This document shows positions 35,429 through 47,238 of a DNA stretch of 64,000 nt, piece after piece (position 1 is the first letter of the stretch; each line of letters opens with the position of its first letter). The notes under the pieces are model-generated. The model saw only the letters and a program-made list of their open reading frames with translations, ran no database searches and was not told the origin of the DNA. This DNA is from Litsea cubeba (Eukaryota > Streptophyta > Magnoliopsida > Laurales > Lauraceae). A program made the position numbers and the translations under genes. The stretch is from the NCBI GenBank assembly GCA_012931725.1, contig CM022944.1, forward strand, positions 112,380,570-112,444,569, in the 5' to 3' direction.

Positions 35429-35858
35429 GGGGTGCACATGGGTGGTTCAGATCGGTGTAGAGGAGAAACCATCAACCAAACCGAACTCATCATTTTTCTA
35501 TTTTTCCAAACTGAACCGAACCGAAAGGAACCGGTTTAGTTCAATTCGGTTACGATTTTTTTATTTTTTCTTTTTTTAACAAAAAAATGGCAGTTCAATT
35601 GGTGAGAGACGTTGGTCTTCAAGTAACGGAGTGAGGGTTCGAGTCTTCTTCAAGTAATTTTTCATATTCATTTATATATTTAATGGAAAAACATATATTT
35701 ATATAATTGATTTGGTTCAGTTCGGTTTGAGCGGTTTAATCGTCAAACCGAATTGAACGGTTTGAAGGAAATCCGAATCGTGACCGAACCGATCTCCTAC
35801 AAAACCGATCTGAACCACCCGGTCCGGATCGGTTTAGCGGTTTTTTTAGGCACCCCTC
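35429..35858. mobile_element. Inverted-repeat MITE (hAT-like)
   Basis: The ends GGGGTGCACATGGG and, from the right, GAGGGGTGCCTAAAAA are inverted. A further inverted pair, GGGTGGTTCAGATCGG on the left and CCGATCTGAACCACCC on the right, gives long foldback arms rich in AACCGG/CCGGTT. A 10-bp direct repeat ACAAGACTTA lies on both sides (35419-35428 and 35859-35868). No coding. A tRNA-like stretch is embedded in the loop (35590-35645). Confidence 0.7.
35590..35645 (+). other. tRNA-like fragment inside the MITE
   Basis: GGCAGTTCAATTGGTGAGAG resembles a tRNA D-arm/A-box, and GAGGGTTCGAGTC a T-arm/B-box, at near-normal spacing. No acceptor stem closes around them, so this is a tRNA relic or an internal polymerase III promoter, not a working tRNA gene. 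Confidence 0.35.
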
Positions 35859-36361
35859 ACAAGACTTATAGGTGTGCAAAATATTAACCCCTTCATATAT
35901 GACCCACAAGAGGAATTACTTCTTCAAATTTCAATCCGATGGTGAGCAATGGTTGGGTTGTCAAATCTAAGATTGTGGCAATTCATTTGGTTTGGGGTGC
36001 GTGGATGAGGGAGTTAACTTCATCATATATAGGTTAAGTGGCCCAAAAAATAGAGTAGACCCAACATAAGAACAACGTGTATATATTATTATGTCTCTCT
36101 CTCTCTCTCTCTCATGCACCTAGGTGGACACCAATACCATCCCAATCCCCCCAACACAGACCGATGATTCTTCATTAGGTCGAGGCCTGAGCCCTATGAA
36201 ATCCAAGTTAGACTTGGACCTAGATTTAGATATGTTATCACTTATGCAATTTTCTGAAATTGGATATTGATGATCTTAACCTAGACTAACCTATTGCCAT
36301 CCCTAACTCTACTGGTAAGAGGATTTATCAATTTCAACCGGGTTTTTCTATCATTTTTTTT

Positions 36362-36480
36362 TTTGCTGAGTTGGCCTAGTGGCCAGGGACAAGTAAGGGA
36401 GACCTACCCCTCTAGGGATCAATCTCTGGAGGGTGTTGTGGGAACTAGTGTTGCTAACCACAACAACACCCTATGACACC
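36362..36480 (+). mobile_element. SINE-like unit
   Basis: After a T run, GAGTTGGCCTAGTGGCC matches an A-box and GGGATCAATCTCTGG a weak B-box. The sequence ends near the ACACCCCTTCCAACAAAAAAA junction. Flanking DNA contains a diverged direct repeat (GTAAGAGGATTTATCAATTT at 36311 and GTAAGAGGATTTATTAACAT at 36499), which is longer than a normal target duplication. Confidence 0.4.
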
Positions 36481-36611
36481 CCTTCCAACAAAAAAACTTG
36501 TAAGAGGATTTATTAACATCAACCAGATTTTTCCACCAAAAAAACATGTAAGAGAATTTACCCAAAAAATCTTTACTTGCATGAGTCATCGGAACCCCCC
36601 TCTTTTTGTGA

Positions 36612-36882
36612 GGGCCTATTCATTTACTAGAACTCCAGGAATTTTTGTCTGGGAAATTCTTGAATTCCTAGACAAGGTGGAATTCCTAAATCCTCCAAAA
36701 TGCAAAGAAGGTGGAATTTCAGGAATTCCTAAAGGTCAATTGAGACTTATCATGTGCTGGAATTCATAAATTCTTGTAAAGAAACGGGGGATTTAAAAAT
36801 ACAAGGGGACATGATGTCACATCATTTCTCAAAAACCCTAACCACTAGAATTCTATCAAGAATTTTAGTAAAGAAACATGCC
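36612..36882. mobile_element. MITE with imperfect inverted ends
   Basis: The left end GGGCCTATTCATTTACTAGA pairs with the right end, read inward as GGCATGTTTCTTTACTAAAA. Flanks TTTTTGTGA and TATTTGTGA match at 8 of 9 positions and may be the target duplication. AGGAATTCC-type motifs recur internally. No coding. Confidence 0.5.
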
Positions 36883-36924
36883 TTATTTGTGATTTATCAA
36901 GTCCCCTTGGTGAGAATTGGATTT

Positions 36925-38010
36925 CCAAATGCTTGAGCTTTTGGTATTTGAGAAAGCAAAGATTTCTAGTGTTTTGAAATCTCAGCAGAATTTATATATC
37001 AATGCTGCAAGAAGGGAAGAGAGAGGTTGGTCTTGTATTTTATGGTAAAATAGAGGGACGAGAAAAGAAGATGAGAGAAATGACGATGAAGAAAGAAGGA
37101 AAGAAAACAAAAAGAAACCGTTTCTGGCCACTGTCCTATGAAACTTACCGTCGTTGCTCCTCTGGCAACCCGCAAAAGTAAAAAAGCTTGTACTTGAATG
37201 GGCGAGCAGAGGTCCTATTTATAGAGTAGGAGAATATTTGTAACGGTTTCAGAGAGTTACATTTTGAAAAAGTGCACCAAAACACTTATTGTGGGTCCAC
37301 GTCCGAAAGAGGGCCAACAGATGAGAAATGGACCAGATGATCTCCAACTATCCTAAAATTTTGGAGAATCCGTCTTGGAATGATTTGTTGACTCTGAGGA
37401 AGATTTCATCACCATTTGACCTCAATAAATGAGCTTTGGCTTCCATGTCTGAGCACACTTATTCTTTGAATGTGGATTTTGGTCTAAATGGTCTCTAATG
37501 GCTTTGAAATTGTAGGAAACATTCTTGAAACTTGTTGTTAACCATCAAGGAATATCTCACCATGAATCGACCTCCAAAAGTGGGTCAAAGTGAGTTCTAG
37601 TGGGCCATGTCCGATAGCCATTCAGACGTGGGAGCTCAAAATGACCTTCAATTGCCTTCAAATCTTAGGAAAACATCTTTGCAACTTATTCTTGGACTTT
37701 GAGATGAATTTTTCTTTGATAGAGCCTCTGTAAGTTAATCAGAGTAGTTCCTAGCCCATCATCTCTGACTTGGTTTGACTTAGGTTGACTTCAACCGCTC
37801 TTTGCTTGTATATGAACCCAGATTAATGGCCTTGATTTGATTTTGAACTTGTGCTTGACCCTTTGAATTAGTTATCAACCTCTGAAAGTTGATTAAATGT
37901 GGAATCCCAGTCCACGTCTGAGAGTTAGGGTTTGGGGCCTTCGGTAGTTTGTTTGGATTTCTATCCAAATGACCTTGGCTTACTCTTAAAACCTTGGGGA
38001 ACACCTTGAA
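36925..38010 (-). other. Probable LTR-derived DNA with a TATA box
   Basis: On the minus strand CTATAAATAGGACC near 37220 is a strong TATA box. A pyrimidine-rich leader-like stretch follows (TTCTTTCCTTCTTTCTTCATC around 37090). Upstream of it are diverged repeats of about 190 bp containing phrases such as GACGTGGACCCAC. This arrangement resembles a Ty3/gypsy LTR; without a second copy it cannot be proved. Confidence 0.3.
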
Positions 38011-38017
38011 TGTGTAT

Positions 38018-40908
38018 TGTCACGTCCCCCGAACCCGATTAAAGAATAACCGGATCCGGAGAGTGAATTTTAGGACTAATTAAAATTTTTATCCTTTGGG
38101 CCCATGGATCGTAAGTCTGCGGTGATGATAAAACATTTCAAGCCTCTTATAATACAATAAATATTGAATTCATAGAACTCTAGGCATATGGAATATCAGT
38201 CATTGAATAATAACTTCATTAAATTAAAGTTGCATAAAAGAATATAAACAAAACTAGTCAAGAGTTAGTTATTACATTGGCCAACCCAATAAACAAGGCC
38301 AATAAAAGAAACGAGTCAATAAAGTAAAAGTCCAACGAGAGAAATAATAAAAGAATAAATCTAAATGAATCCCAATATATATCTCTCGTGCCAGGAAGTG
38401 ATGGCGCTACTCTACGTCATCGGCACGCCACTCTCATGCCTCCTCTGCTGGTTGGAGATCCTCTGGGATCTCCTCACCAGCCTGCTCCTCGTAGTAATAC
38501 TCACTTGAGGTGTCTACACATCAAGGAACGGAGTCAACGACATATTGAGCAATAGATAAGCAAAACATAATAAATACGACTTGCATCAAATATAGATTAA
38601 TGACAAGTAGTAATCATGTAAATACAAGGAATGAGAAACTAGGCATAAAGCGAGAGCAATATATGAAAACAATAACAAGAATCCTAGCAACCATTTAACA
38701 ATAACCACTATCCACGCAATGCAAAACAAGAACAAGAGGGAGACTCCGAGGATGTCCAAAGCCACCTCCCGGGGTACCAGTAACAATCCAATCTGGATGA
38801 CTGATACCAAAGTCCGGCTCCAGTAGGATCCTAACTCCCGATCCTGGGAATAACAGCACGGTCCTAGCCCGCTCCCAGCTATTCAATGCCATGGACGCCG
38901 TCCTATGCCGACTGCCCACCCCGACAACCGAGTAACCGGTTCGTCATTACACCCCAAACCGCAGATGGCCATGATATGCAATAATAATAAAATGGTTCTG
39001 ACACAAGGACAAACAAGACAAGCAAGTCTGGCAAGTTTCAAGTACAAGACAAGATCATAGGGATTATCTCATTCAAGACAATACAAGACTAGTGATCCAC
39101 GTGACAATCCCTTTCATTGCTAGCTAGTCATGTTTATCAATACAAGACACAGGTTCCTAAGTATACTCTAAGTCAGGTCGAAGTCCTAAATTCTATAAGA
39201 ATTTATGTTTCATATATAATTAAGCATTTTGTGCCAAGAGAGTGTACAAGGAATGATAACAACGGATACAATTTACAAGTCAAGGAGATATTACTATCCA
39301 ATCCTAAGTACGTGGTGTCATCCCTGTACCCCACGTGTTCTAACAGATTACGTATGGAAATTGAACCAATGATGCTTCTAGAGAAATCCCTTGGTGTATA
39401 ATCGTGTTGAGCATCATTCAATTTAACTCCATATGCATTCGGTTACACCACGCGTAATACACGAATACATAGACAACCCATCGACGAACATCAAGCCACG
39501 TGCTTTGATTTCAATCCCCATTAATGGTCAAGTGAGAGTCAATTAATGGTTTCCAACATCTAAGGCCCAAACCTAGGTTACCGGTCTCATTTCTAATAAA
39601 ACATGAGCTGGATTAATAATCCAAGTATTTACATCACTTTCCGACCTCCGATCGTGATGAAACTAGAACCATTGGATTCTACGTCTCAAGGGCTTTCTAA
39701 CGATATATTATACGTAGAAATCCAACAAGCGGATTGAAAGTTACAGGTCTTCGAAGTTTCCAAGTGCTGTCAGAAAATTACCGGCCCTCTGATCGATCGG
39801 ACGTACTGTGCGATCGATCGGACCTGAACAACATCCAGTTAGTGCACAGTCCGATCGATCGGATGTACTGTGCGATTGATCGGCACTGTACACCTCTCAC
39901 TTAACACACAGTCCGATCGATCGGACGTACTGTGCTGCAACCCGAAAATGGGTTTTCTGCCCCTTTTTCCTCCAGCCAAACCATGGCAAACCTGCAGAAA
40001 ATGAGTCTCCTGCTCCCCAATCATCACAATCATCATTCTCATCCATTCTATCAAATCAACAACCTCCAAAGCTACTATTTTAACAATTAATACAAACCAA
40101 ATATTTCCAAAAACCTAATCTATCATATAAATCCAAATCAAAACATAACCACAGCTTGTAATTTGGGTATTCTAACAAGAATTCATTGCAATTAATAGAA
40201 AACCATACACACATGTTTAAATATAAAATGCATATCTACTTGCCTCAACCAAGAAGAAGATAGGAATTGGGTCAAACTCAAGAAGAAACCTTTCTACCCT
40301 CAAATCCACAATCTAACCCGAACAAACACAACGTAGAACGCAAAGGAGAAGAAAGAAAGGAAAAAGATCAAGATTGAACCTAATCTAAACCAAAAGGAAT
40401 ATGATTGAAAAGATGAAGTTACTGGAAATCTTACTAGATTGATACCGGAAGAAAGAGAAGATCAAGAGGAAGAAGTCTAGCAGATCGGATCTTCAAGTAG
40501 GATCTTCTAGGGTAGAGTTCTGGCTTGAGAAAGGAAGAAGAATAAATGGGGCTGTAGTTCTCTCTTTCGTTGCAGAGAAAGAATAGAGATTAGGGTTAAT
40601 CTCGTTTAAGAAGAAGGGAATAAGGAAAAGACTAGTTTGCCCTTAAGTGGGCCTGGTGAAGGAATGTACAACTTGAAGGATTTCTGATCATCGGATCGCG
40701 ACGAGTCAAGAGACAAAAATGATCAGAACGACGAGACCTTTCCAACGAACCCAAAAATCACGGCGTTTGAAATATTTTGGAAAAACACTCAATTTTTCCT
40801 AAGTTGCAAACTACCCCCTGCTATGATCAAACGAACTCAGAATCGAACGAAACTTCGCAGATACTATTCTTTGGGCCCAACTGACCCAATAAGGTCACGG
40901 ACCTTACA
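38018..40908 (-). repeat. 3' LTR of the gypsy element (about 2.9 kb)
   Basis: Read on the minus strand it starts TGTAAGGTCCGTGACC just after the pol 3' region and ends GGGGGACGTGACA at 38018. Long LTRs are usual for Tekay/Del chromoviruses. It carries an array of CGATCGATCGG palindromes at 39790-39924. The purine tract expected before it is poorly preserved, so the left boundary on the minus strand is uncertain by some tens of bases. Confidence 0.6.
39790..39924. repeat. Cluster of GATC-rich 12-bp palindromes
   Basis: CGATCGATCGG-type sites occur at 39790, 39811, 39851, 39873 and 39913, two of them the perfect palindrome CCGATCGATCGG. Most are joined by the spacer ACGTACTGTG or its reverse complement CACAGT, making inverted-repeat pairs. 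The cluster lies in the middle of the gypsy LTR. Confidence 0.85.
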
Positions 40909-40939
40909 ACTCTCATAAATAAAAATAACATTTGTTCCC

Positions 40940-43768
40940 CTAAATGCCTAAACATACCTCATCTGAAAAAAGATAGGGGTAAGCTTTCAGAATCTGATCC
41001 TTCAGCTCCCAAGTGGCTTCCTCCAGACTGTGGTTCTCCCATTGTACCTTGATCCAGTGGAAGGTCTTAGTATGCAACTTGATCCAGTGGATGGTCTTAG
41101 TATGCAATACTATCTCCTTAGTGTCAATGATCTGCGCTGGCCGCACTACATAGGTGACAGCTGCTTGAAGCTGAAGTGGCTCATGCTTAACACGTGAGTG
41201 GGATCTGGAATATACTTCCGAAGCATTGAAACATGAAATATGCCGTGCACACCCGCTAGCTCTGGCGGTAGCATCAAACGATAAGCCACGTCTCCAATCC
41301 TGCTCTTAATCTCAAATGGTCCCACAAACCTCTTAGCAAGCTTCCCTTTCTACCCGAATCTAACAACACATCTCATTGGAGACACTTTCAAGAAAACCAT
41401 ATCCCCAACTTGGAATTCTAAAGGTCTCCGTCTCTTGTCTGCATAACTCTTCTGACGATCATGTGACTCCTTCATTCTCATCTGGACAATTCTGACTTTC
41501 TCACTGGAATCAGCAATCTCTGAGGGGCCATGAAAACTTCGAACTCCAACTTCCTCCCAACATGCCGGAGTCCTGCACCTCCTTCCATACAATGCCTCAA
41601 ATGGTGCCATACCAATACTTACATGATAACTGTTATTGTAGGCAAAATCACTTAGAGGCAAACTCTCATCCCAACTTTCCTTGAAATCCAAAACACATGC
41701 TCTGAGAAGATCTTCCAGTGTCTGAATGGTACGTTCTGACTGTCCATCTGTCTGAGGGTGGTAAGTTATACTGAACTTCGACTGGGTACCCATAGATGAC
41801 TGGAAAGTAGACCAAAACCGAGAGACAAACTTAGTGTCTCGATCGGATACTATGGACTTAGGCACTCCATGTGGCTAGACTATATTGTCCATGTACATCT
41901 TAGTCATCTTATCCATAAATTGACCAGTCTTGAATGACAGGAAATGTGATGACTTAGTCAATCTATCCACTATCACCCAAATAGCAGCATTGCCTTTCTT
42001 GGTGTTCGGCAACCCTGACACGAAAGCCATGGTGATATTCTCCCATTTCCACTGTGCAATCTCCAACGGGTGAAGCAAACCAGGAGGCTTCTTGTGCTCT
42101 GCCTTAATCTACTGACAAGTCATACACATAGAAACGAATTCTGCAATCTCTTTCTTCATTTTCACCCACCAATAATGATTCTTCAAATTCTGATACATCT
42201 TGGTACTCCCTGGGTGAATAGAATATCTGGTATGGTGCGCATCTGTCATCAACTCTGACTTGATGTCTTGAACATCTGGCACACACAACCTATCCTTGTA
42301 GTAGAGAACTCCATCAATCAATCTGAACTCTGGCTTGTCACCAATATGTTCAATGATTCTCTGCAACTCTGGATCATCCTTCTGAACTTCCTTGATTCTG
42401 TTCACTATCTCAGGCTCCCAAACTCCCATGGTAGCAACTAGGACTTTCTCATTAACTGGCCAGACTTCTACATCCATGTCTCTAAGCTGCTCCATCCATC
42501 TCCATTCAGGCATTATGCATCAACTGAATGCTTACTGAGAGCATCTGCTACAACATTCACCCTTCCAGGATGGTACTTGATTGGAAAATTATAATCCTTT
42601 ATGTACTCCATCCATCTCCTCTGCCTGTTATTCAGATCACCCAGTGTAAACAGGTATTGCAGGCTCTTGTGATCTGTATGCACCTCAAATCTCTCTCCAT
42701 ACAAATAATGCCTCCACAACTTCAATGCAAACACCACTGCTGCTAGTTCTAAGTCATGTGTGGCATACTTCTTCTCATGATTCTTCAATTGCCTCGATCC
42801 ATATGCTATCACCTTGTCATGCTGCATGAGAACACATCCCAAACCAATCCCTGATGCATCTGTAAAAATTACAAATCCTCCACTTCCAGCGGGTAAGGCA
42901 AGTATGGGTGTTGTAGTCGATCGGGTCTTCAATTCTTGGAAACTTCTTTCACATCCTTCCGTCCATACAAACGGAATATCCTTCCTCGTCAATTTAGTTA
43001 AAGGATATGCTATGGTAGAGAATCCTTTCACGAACCTCCTATAGTAACCTGCAAGTCCAAGGAAACTACGAATCTCCGCTAAATTCCGCGGGCTACTCCA
43101 ATTAACAACTGCTGCAATCTTCTTGGGATCCATTGTCAGTCCTTCTTTAGAGATAATGTGGCCCAAAAATGCCACTTGCTCCAACCAAAACTCACATTTG
43201 CTCAACTTAGCATACATTTGGTTCTCCCTCAAAAGCTGTAAAGATGTTCTTAACTGATGCTCATGCTCAGCCTTAGTCTTCGAGTACACCAACACATCAT
43301 CTATGAAGACAATTACAAACTGATCCAAGAAATGAGCAAATGCCTTATTCATCAAAGCCATAAAGACTGCTGGAGCGTTCGTCAATCCAAAAGGCATTAC
43401 AAGAAATTTGAAGTGACCATATCTCGTCCGGAATGCAGTCTTAGTAACATCCTCCTTTCTGACTCGCAACTGATGATAACCAGAACGCAGATCTATCTTC
43501 GAAAAGAATTGGGCTCCCTGCAACTGATCGAATAGCACATCGATCCTCGGTAACGGGTACTTGTTTTTAACAGTGACTTGATTCAACTATCTGTAATCTT
43601 CTTCACAAATATCACCGGAGCTCCCCACGGTGAAACACTGGGCCTGATGAAACCCTTATCCAATAGATCTCCTATTTGAGTCTTCAACTCCTTCAATTCT
43701 GCTGGTGCCATCCTATAAGGGGCCTTCGAAATAGGTGCTGTACCTAGCTGTAATTCTATCGCAATTAA
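40940..43768 (-). pseudogene. Gypsy pol: RT, RNase H, integrase, chromodomain-like end
   Basis: The N-terminal RT (AIELQLGTAPISKAPYRMAP, RPSVSPWGAPVIFVKK) ends in a short deletion and stop near 43590. The 357-codon block 43586-42513 continues RT (KIDLRSGYHQLRV, FIDDVLVYS catalytic) and RNase H (IFTDASGIGLGCVL, HTDHKSLQYLF). Another frame (42513-42109) has the HHCC integrase zinc-binding region ending CMTCQ. The core follows at 42078-41875 (VSGLPNTKKGNAAIWVIVDR) and 41865-41350 (SDRDTKFVSRFW, TDGQSERTIQTLEDLLRAC), and a chromodomain-like ATWELKDQILKAYPYLF near 41000. At least five breaks make it non-functional. Confidence 0.9.
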
Positions 43769-43775
43769 GCCCCTA

Positions 43776-45345
43776 ATTTATCCTAAAATGATGCGTAAAT
43801 ATGCAAATTCGTGAACTTAACAGTAGTCGAACTTTAAACAACCATAACCTTCGATCCGATCGTTGGATCGAGGAGTTATATGTACTTTTGGAAAAAAAAT
43901 TGAGCAGATTCCATGGAGCATAAGATTCCTCGATCAAAGCTATCAAGTGAGATATGGCCTTCAGAAGTTAAATGTTTCATTTCTTGGTGGGGTAATATGG
44001 TGTTGTGCAACGAAAAGCCGTTCCCAGGCACGGAATAGTGCTTCCCCATGCCTGGGGCTTGGGCATAGGGACGTATACTCCCACACCTGAATGCACTCCC
44101 ATGCTTGGCCTTTTCCTTCTTTTTCTTTTTGTATTGCTGAAACTTTAAATATCAATAACTTTCAATTCAACCATCGAATTGCGATGTTTTGCCCAACTGT
44201 TGGAAAGCTCTTTTCAAGTAGATATCTATACGATCCATGATTATCTCGATTGGAGCTATATTGAAGGAGACATGACCTTCTAAAGTTTACTATTGTGTTT
44301 TTCTGGCAAAGAAAAAAAGTCTTTTCCGCATCTGAACCCCATCCCAGGCGTAGGGGAGTGCTTCCCCATGCCTAGAGCTATGGTGTGGAAGGATTTGCTT
44401 GTATGCCAGGCTTAGGTTAGGGGGTGGGCTTCCCCATGCCCGGTTTTGTCCTTTCCCTCTTTTTATAGCTGAAACTTGCGATCTTGATATCTTTTGATCC
44501 GTCTCTCGGATTTTTACATATTTTATATTGCTAGAAAGTTATCGCTGAATAGATCCTCATAGATCTAATGATAATCCTGATGTGAACTTTTTTATAGGAG
44601 ATGTGCCCGGGAAAGATTTCTTTTTCTTCTCTTTTTTTGGTGGAACAATGGGTCCCACATCTTGTCTTTGGTATATCTTGGGTGCGGAGGTGCGCTTTCA
44701 TCCCCTAGTTGACTGATTTTGTGAAATAGTGGTGCCTTCCTTGCCTAAACCCTCTCTCCTTTTCATATCCCTGTAAAAACTTTGATCGGGCGTGATTTTC
44801 AATCCGTCGATCTGATCTTTGTCCTCTATACGTCATTGGATAGATCTTTCTGAGTAAATGCTTGTAGATCGCAAATTAGTTGTGATCCTACTTGTTTCGA
44901 GAAAGATATGACCTCTGAAAAGGTGATCGTTTAACTTTTTAGGAGGGGGGTATAAACTGTACTGTGCTCCTTAAAAGCCCATGTAGTATGTGTTTTTGGG
45001 TTTTCTGATACATAAATGCTTGATCATGCTTCATTGAACACTTTTGTTCCCTTGTGCCAATTTTGAAAAATTTTGACCTGAGGCGCCGTATTCACGTTGG
45101 ATTGTGGTATTTTCCTGCCCGCCCTCGGCTTTCGGTCTTTGTTTTTCATGCAACTTGAGTCATTTCCTTCGTTTTGGCATTGTGCACTCAATTTTTATGC
45201 TTTTTTGACATGAATGAGTCATTTTCCCCAATGCTTCATTTTTCATAAATACGTACTTTTTATGCGGAATCCGATTTCCATGCCCCCTTGGAGATTCTTA
45301 TTTCTATCCATTTTATTCTTGTCAAATTTACGTGTCTACAAACAT
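43776..45345 (+). other. Degenerate 300-bp repeats, possibly a solo LTR
   Basis: Three or four diverged units of about 300 bp start near 43826, 44142, 44470 and 44775. Each has a GAAACTTT/CGATC block, a GTTGGAAAGCTCTTTTCA-like block and, in the first two, TGCTTCCCCATGCC. The region ends TTTACGTGTCTACA near 45345, like ends of Tat/Ogre-type gypsy LTRs. It replaces the missing 5' half of the chromovirus. No coding region. Confidence 0.35.
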
Positions 45346-45612
45346 TGTCTCCAATAGCTACTCCTGCAAATAACAAACAAGAGAAAATATGGAGAAAGGC
45401 CAATGGCACATACCGTTTAGCCTGGTGTCAAATGTATATTTAACAGAACTTGCATAGACTTTTAGAGAATTCACAAATGATGAGAAACAAGGATAAAGTA
45501 TTAGCTCACTTAATAAGGGAGAGTGGATGAAGAGTTATGGCGGGAAAGGAGGAAAATAAACGAGGAAATAAGGGAAAATAGGAATAAATAAGATTAAAAA
45601 ACGAGGGAAAGA

Positions 45613-45897
45613 TCATCTGGTTCCCGCCATGGCTCGATCACAATCGTTTAATGCTTTCTGCAAAATCAAAGAAGCCACTTTTCCAACGTCAAGTCCTCTT
45701 TCGCCTGCTTCACGACAAAGGCGTGTTTTGACCAACACGGTAATGCGTTTCGCGCGTATAACATTTGTATATGTGAAACCCATTTTTCTATCAAGTGTGT
45801 AAAAGGCAAAATGACCCATACATGTTAAATATTTTTTTATAACCAAGCCTAATGCCCTACATTGTGAGGTATAAGTCTGGCCTGATATGGTATCCAA
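45613..45897 (-). other. Unrecognised 94-codon open frame
   Basis: The C-terminal half reads like real protein (KTRLCREAGERGLDVGKV, then ASLILQKALNDCDRAMAGTR and stop), while the N-terminal part looks random. I cannot assign a family. It lies about 430 bp inside a Helitron 3' terminus at 46328, so it could be a captured gene fragment. No neighbouring exon was found. Confidence 0.25.
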
Positions 45898-46299
45898 ATC
45901 CTAAACCTATTATACTATATCAAAGCCTGGGGTTTTAAAGCTAATTTTGACCATAACTATTGATTTTGACCGGGAGTTATATCATTTTCTCTATAACTCA
46001 CCCACATTCTCCCCCCACTTCAATATGTGACCACTCAAAGTTTTCATTCCTCTCATCGACTTCATTTCCATTCCAAATCTCGCTTACTTTACACATGTAT
46101 GCTTTTTTTTTTCCTTTCCACCCCACTTTTCGTACATATTTTTACACCACAAACTGTTGGATTAAAAAAAAAAGGTACCGTCATAATCCTCCTTTTCTGT
46201 CGTTCTGTCATTAAAGTACTTTGGGATGATTCTATGAGATCTAAATTTCTTTTTTATTGATTTTTATGTTTGCTGCTGCGAATTTTATTGGTAAACATG

Positions 46300-46328
46300 C
46301 CCATGCTTAGCATGGGTTATTATGCTAG
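46300..46328 (+). mobile_element. Helitron 3' terminus
   Basis: A hairpin CCCATGC-TTA-GCATGGG at 46300-46316 is followed by TTATTATG and the terminal CTAG, then T. This is the classic Helitron 3' end inserted at an A/T junction. The matching 5' end (TC after A) upstream was not identified. Confidence 0.6.
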
Positions 46329-46639
46329 TATATATGATTCTAGTGGCATCCCAAATTTTTGAGGTGGCAAATGGGCTAAGTTGGGTTTACGAGCGATATT
46401 TTAATTTGTATTAAAAATGGGTCATGTAATCTCGACTTGCACTTAATGCGGGTCAACACGACCCATATAACTGCATTCATTGATACGGGTCCACCGTTTT
46501 AACCCAACTACAATTTTAAGTTTTTCTCAAATTAAATCTATTTTTAAATATTAAGTCTATAATCGTGTTAAGTTGCAGGCATGTCAAAAAAGCCCAACAC
46601 AAGCTTCGCTCATTCCATATCTATCTACTCTTATAAAAG

Positions 46640-47005
46640 AGAAGAAGTGGACATTTTTTCAACTTTTTTGTGACTACACTATTATGGGGCCCACTTCATT
46701 ATATATATTTTATATATTATAATAATATATAATATATTATATATCTTATATGAGTAGAAGATTTTTCAACTTTTTTGTGACCACCATTGTGGGCCCACTT
46801 CAAGATGCAAACCTTTTCACTACACCAATGTGGGTCCTATTCCCAAATATTATAATGTAAACTTTTTTACTACATCATTGTGGGTCCCACCCCCAAATAT
46901 TATATTATAATATAATAATATATTATTATAAGAAATTACAAACTTTTTCATTACACCTTTGTGGGGCCCACCCCCAAATATCTATCTCTATCTCTATCTA
47001 TATCT
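46640..47005. repeat. Helitron-associated tandem repeats, left block
   Basis: Units of about 50-110 bp built from AACTTTTTCACTACACCATT, GTGGGGCCCACCCCCAAATA and AT-rich TATAATATAATA spacers. At least four copies lie here, and more at 48010-48640 to the right of the nested inserts. Confidence 0.75.
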
Positions 47006-47010
47006 ATATC

Positions 47011-47216
47011 GAGGGGAGTATTCCTATGCATCCATCCCTCACCATAGGGTGAGGGACACTCCCCTTTTTGGGAAGTTTCAAGTACAAAAGTGACTTTTCA
47101 AGTACAAAAGTGACTTTTCAAGTACATATGAATACTCCCTATGTACCTGAAACTTCTAAAAAAGGGGAGTGTCCCTCACCCTATGGTGAGGGATAGATGC
47201 ACTTAAATATTTCCAC
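47011..47216. mobile_element. Foldback MITE
   Basis: Two long arms are inverted copies of each other: each carries ATCCCTCACCATAGGGTGAGG and ACACTCCCCTTTTT blocks, and they are separated by three short AAGTACAAAAGTGACTTTTC-type direct repeats. Each arm also contains its own small palindrome, CCCTCACCATAGGGTGAGGG. No coding. Confidence 0.75.
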
Positions 47217-47238
47217 TATATCTATATCTATATATCTA

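Larger units (their letters stand above)
38018..43768 (-). mobile_element. 5'-truncated Ty3/gypsy chromovirus
   Basis: On the minus strand the order is RT, RNase H, integrase (zinc-binding then core), chromodomain-like end, then one LTR. Gag, protease and the 5' LTR are absent: pol sequence starts abruptly at about 43768. The chromodomain-like C-terminus and integrase-after-RT order identify a Ty3/gypsy chromovirus, most like the Tekay/Del type. It is inactive. Confidence 0.85.

Noticed and set aside
35590..35645. tRNA gene
   Set aside because: A- and B-box-like segments are present but no acceptor stem or closed cloverleaf forms; it lies inside a MITE.
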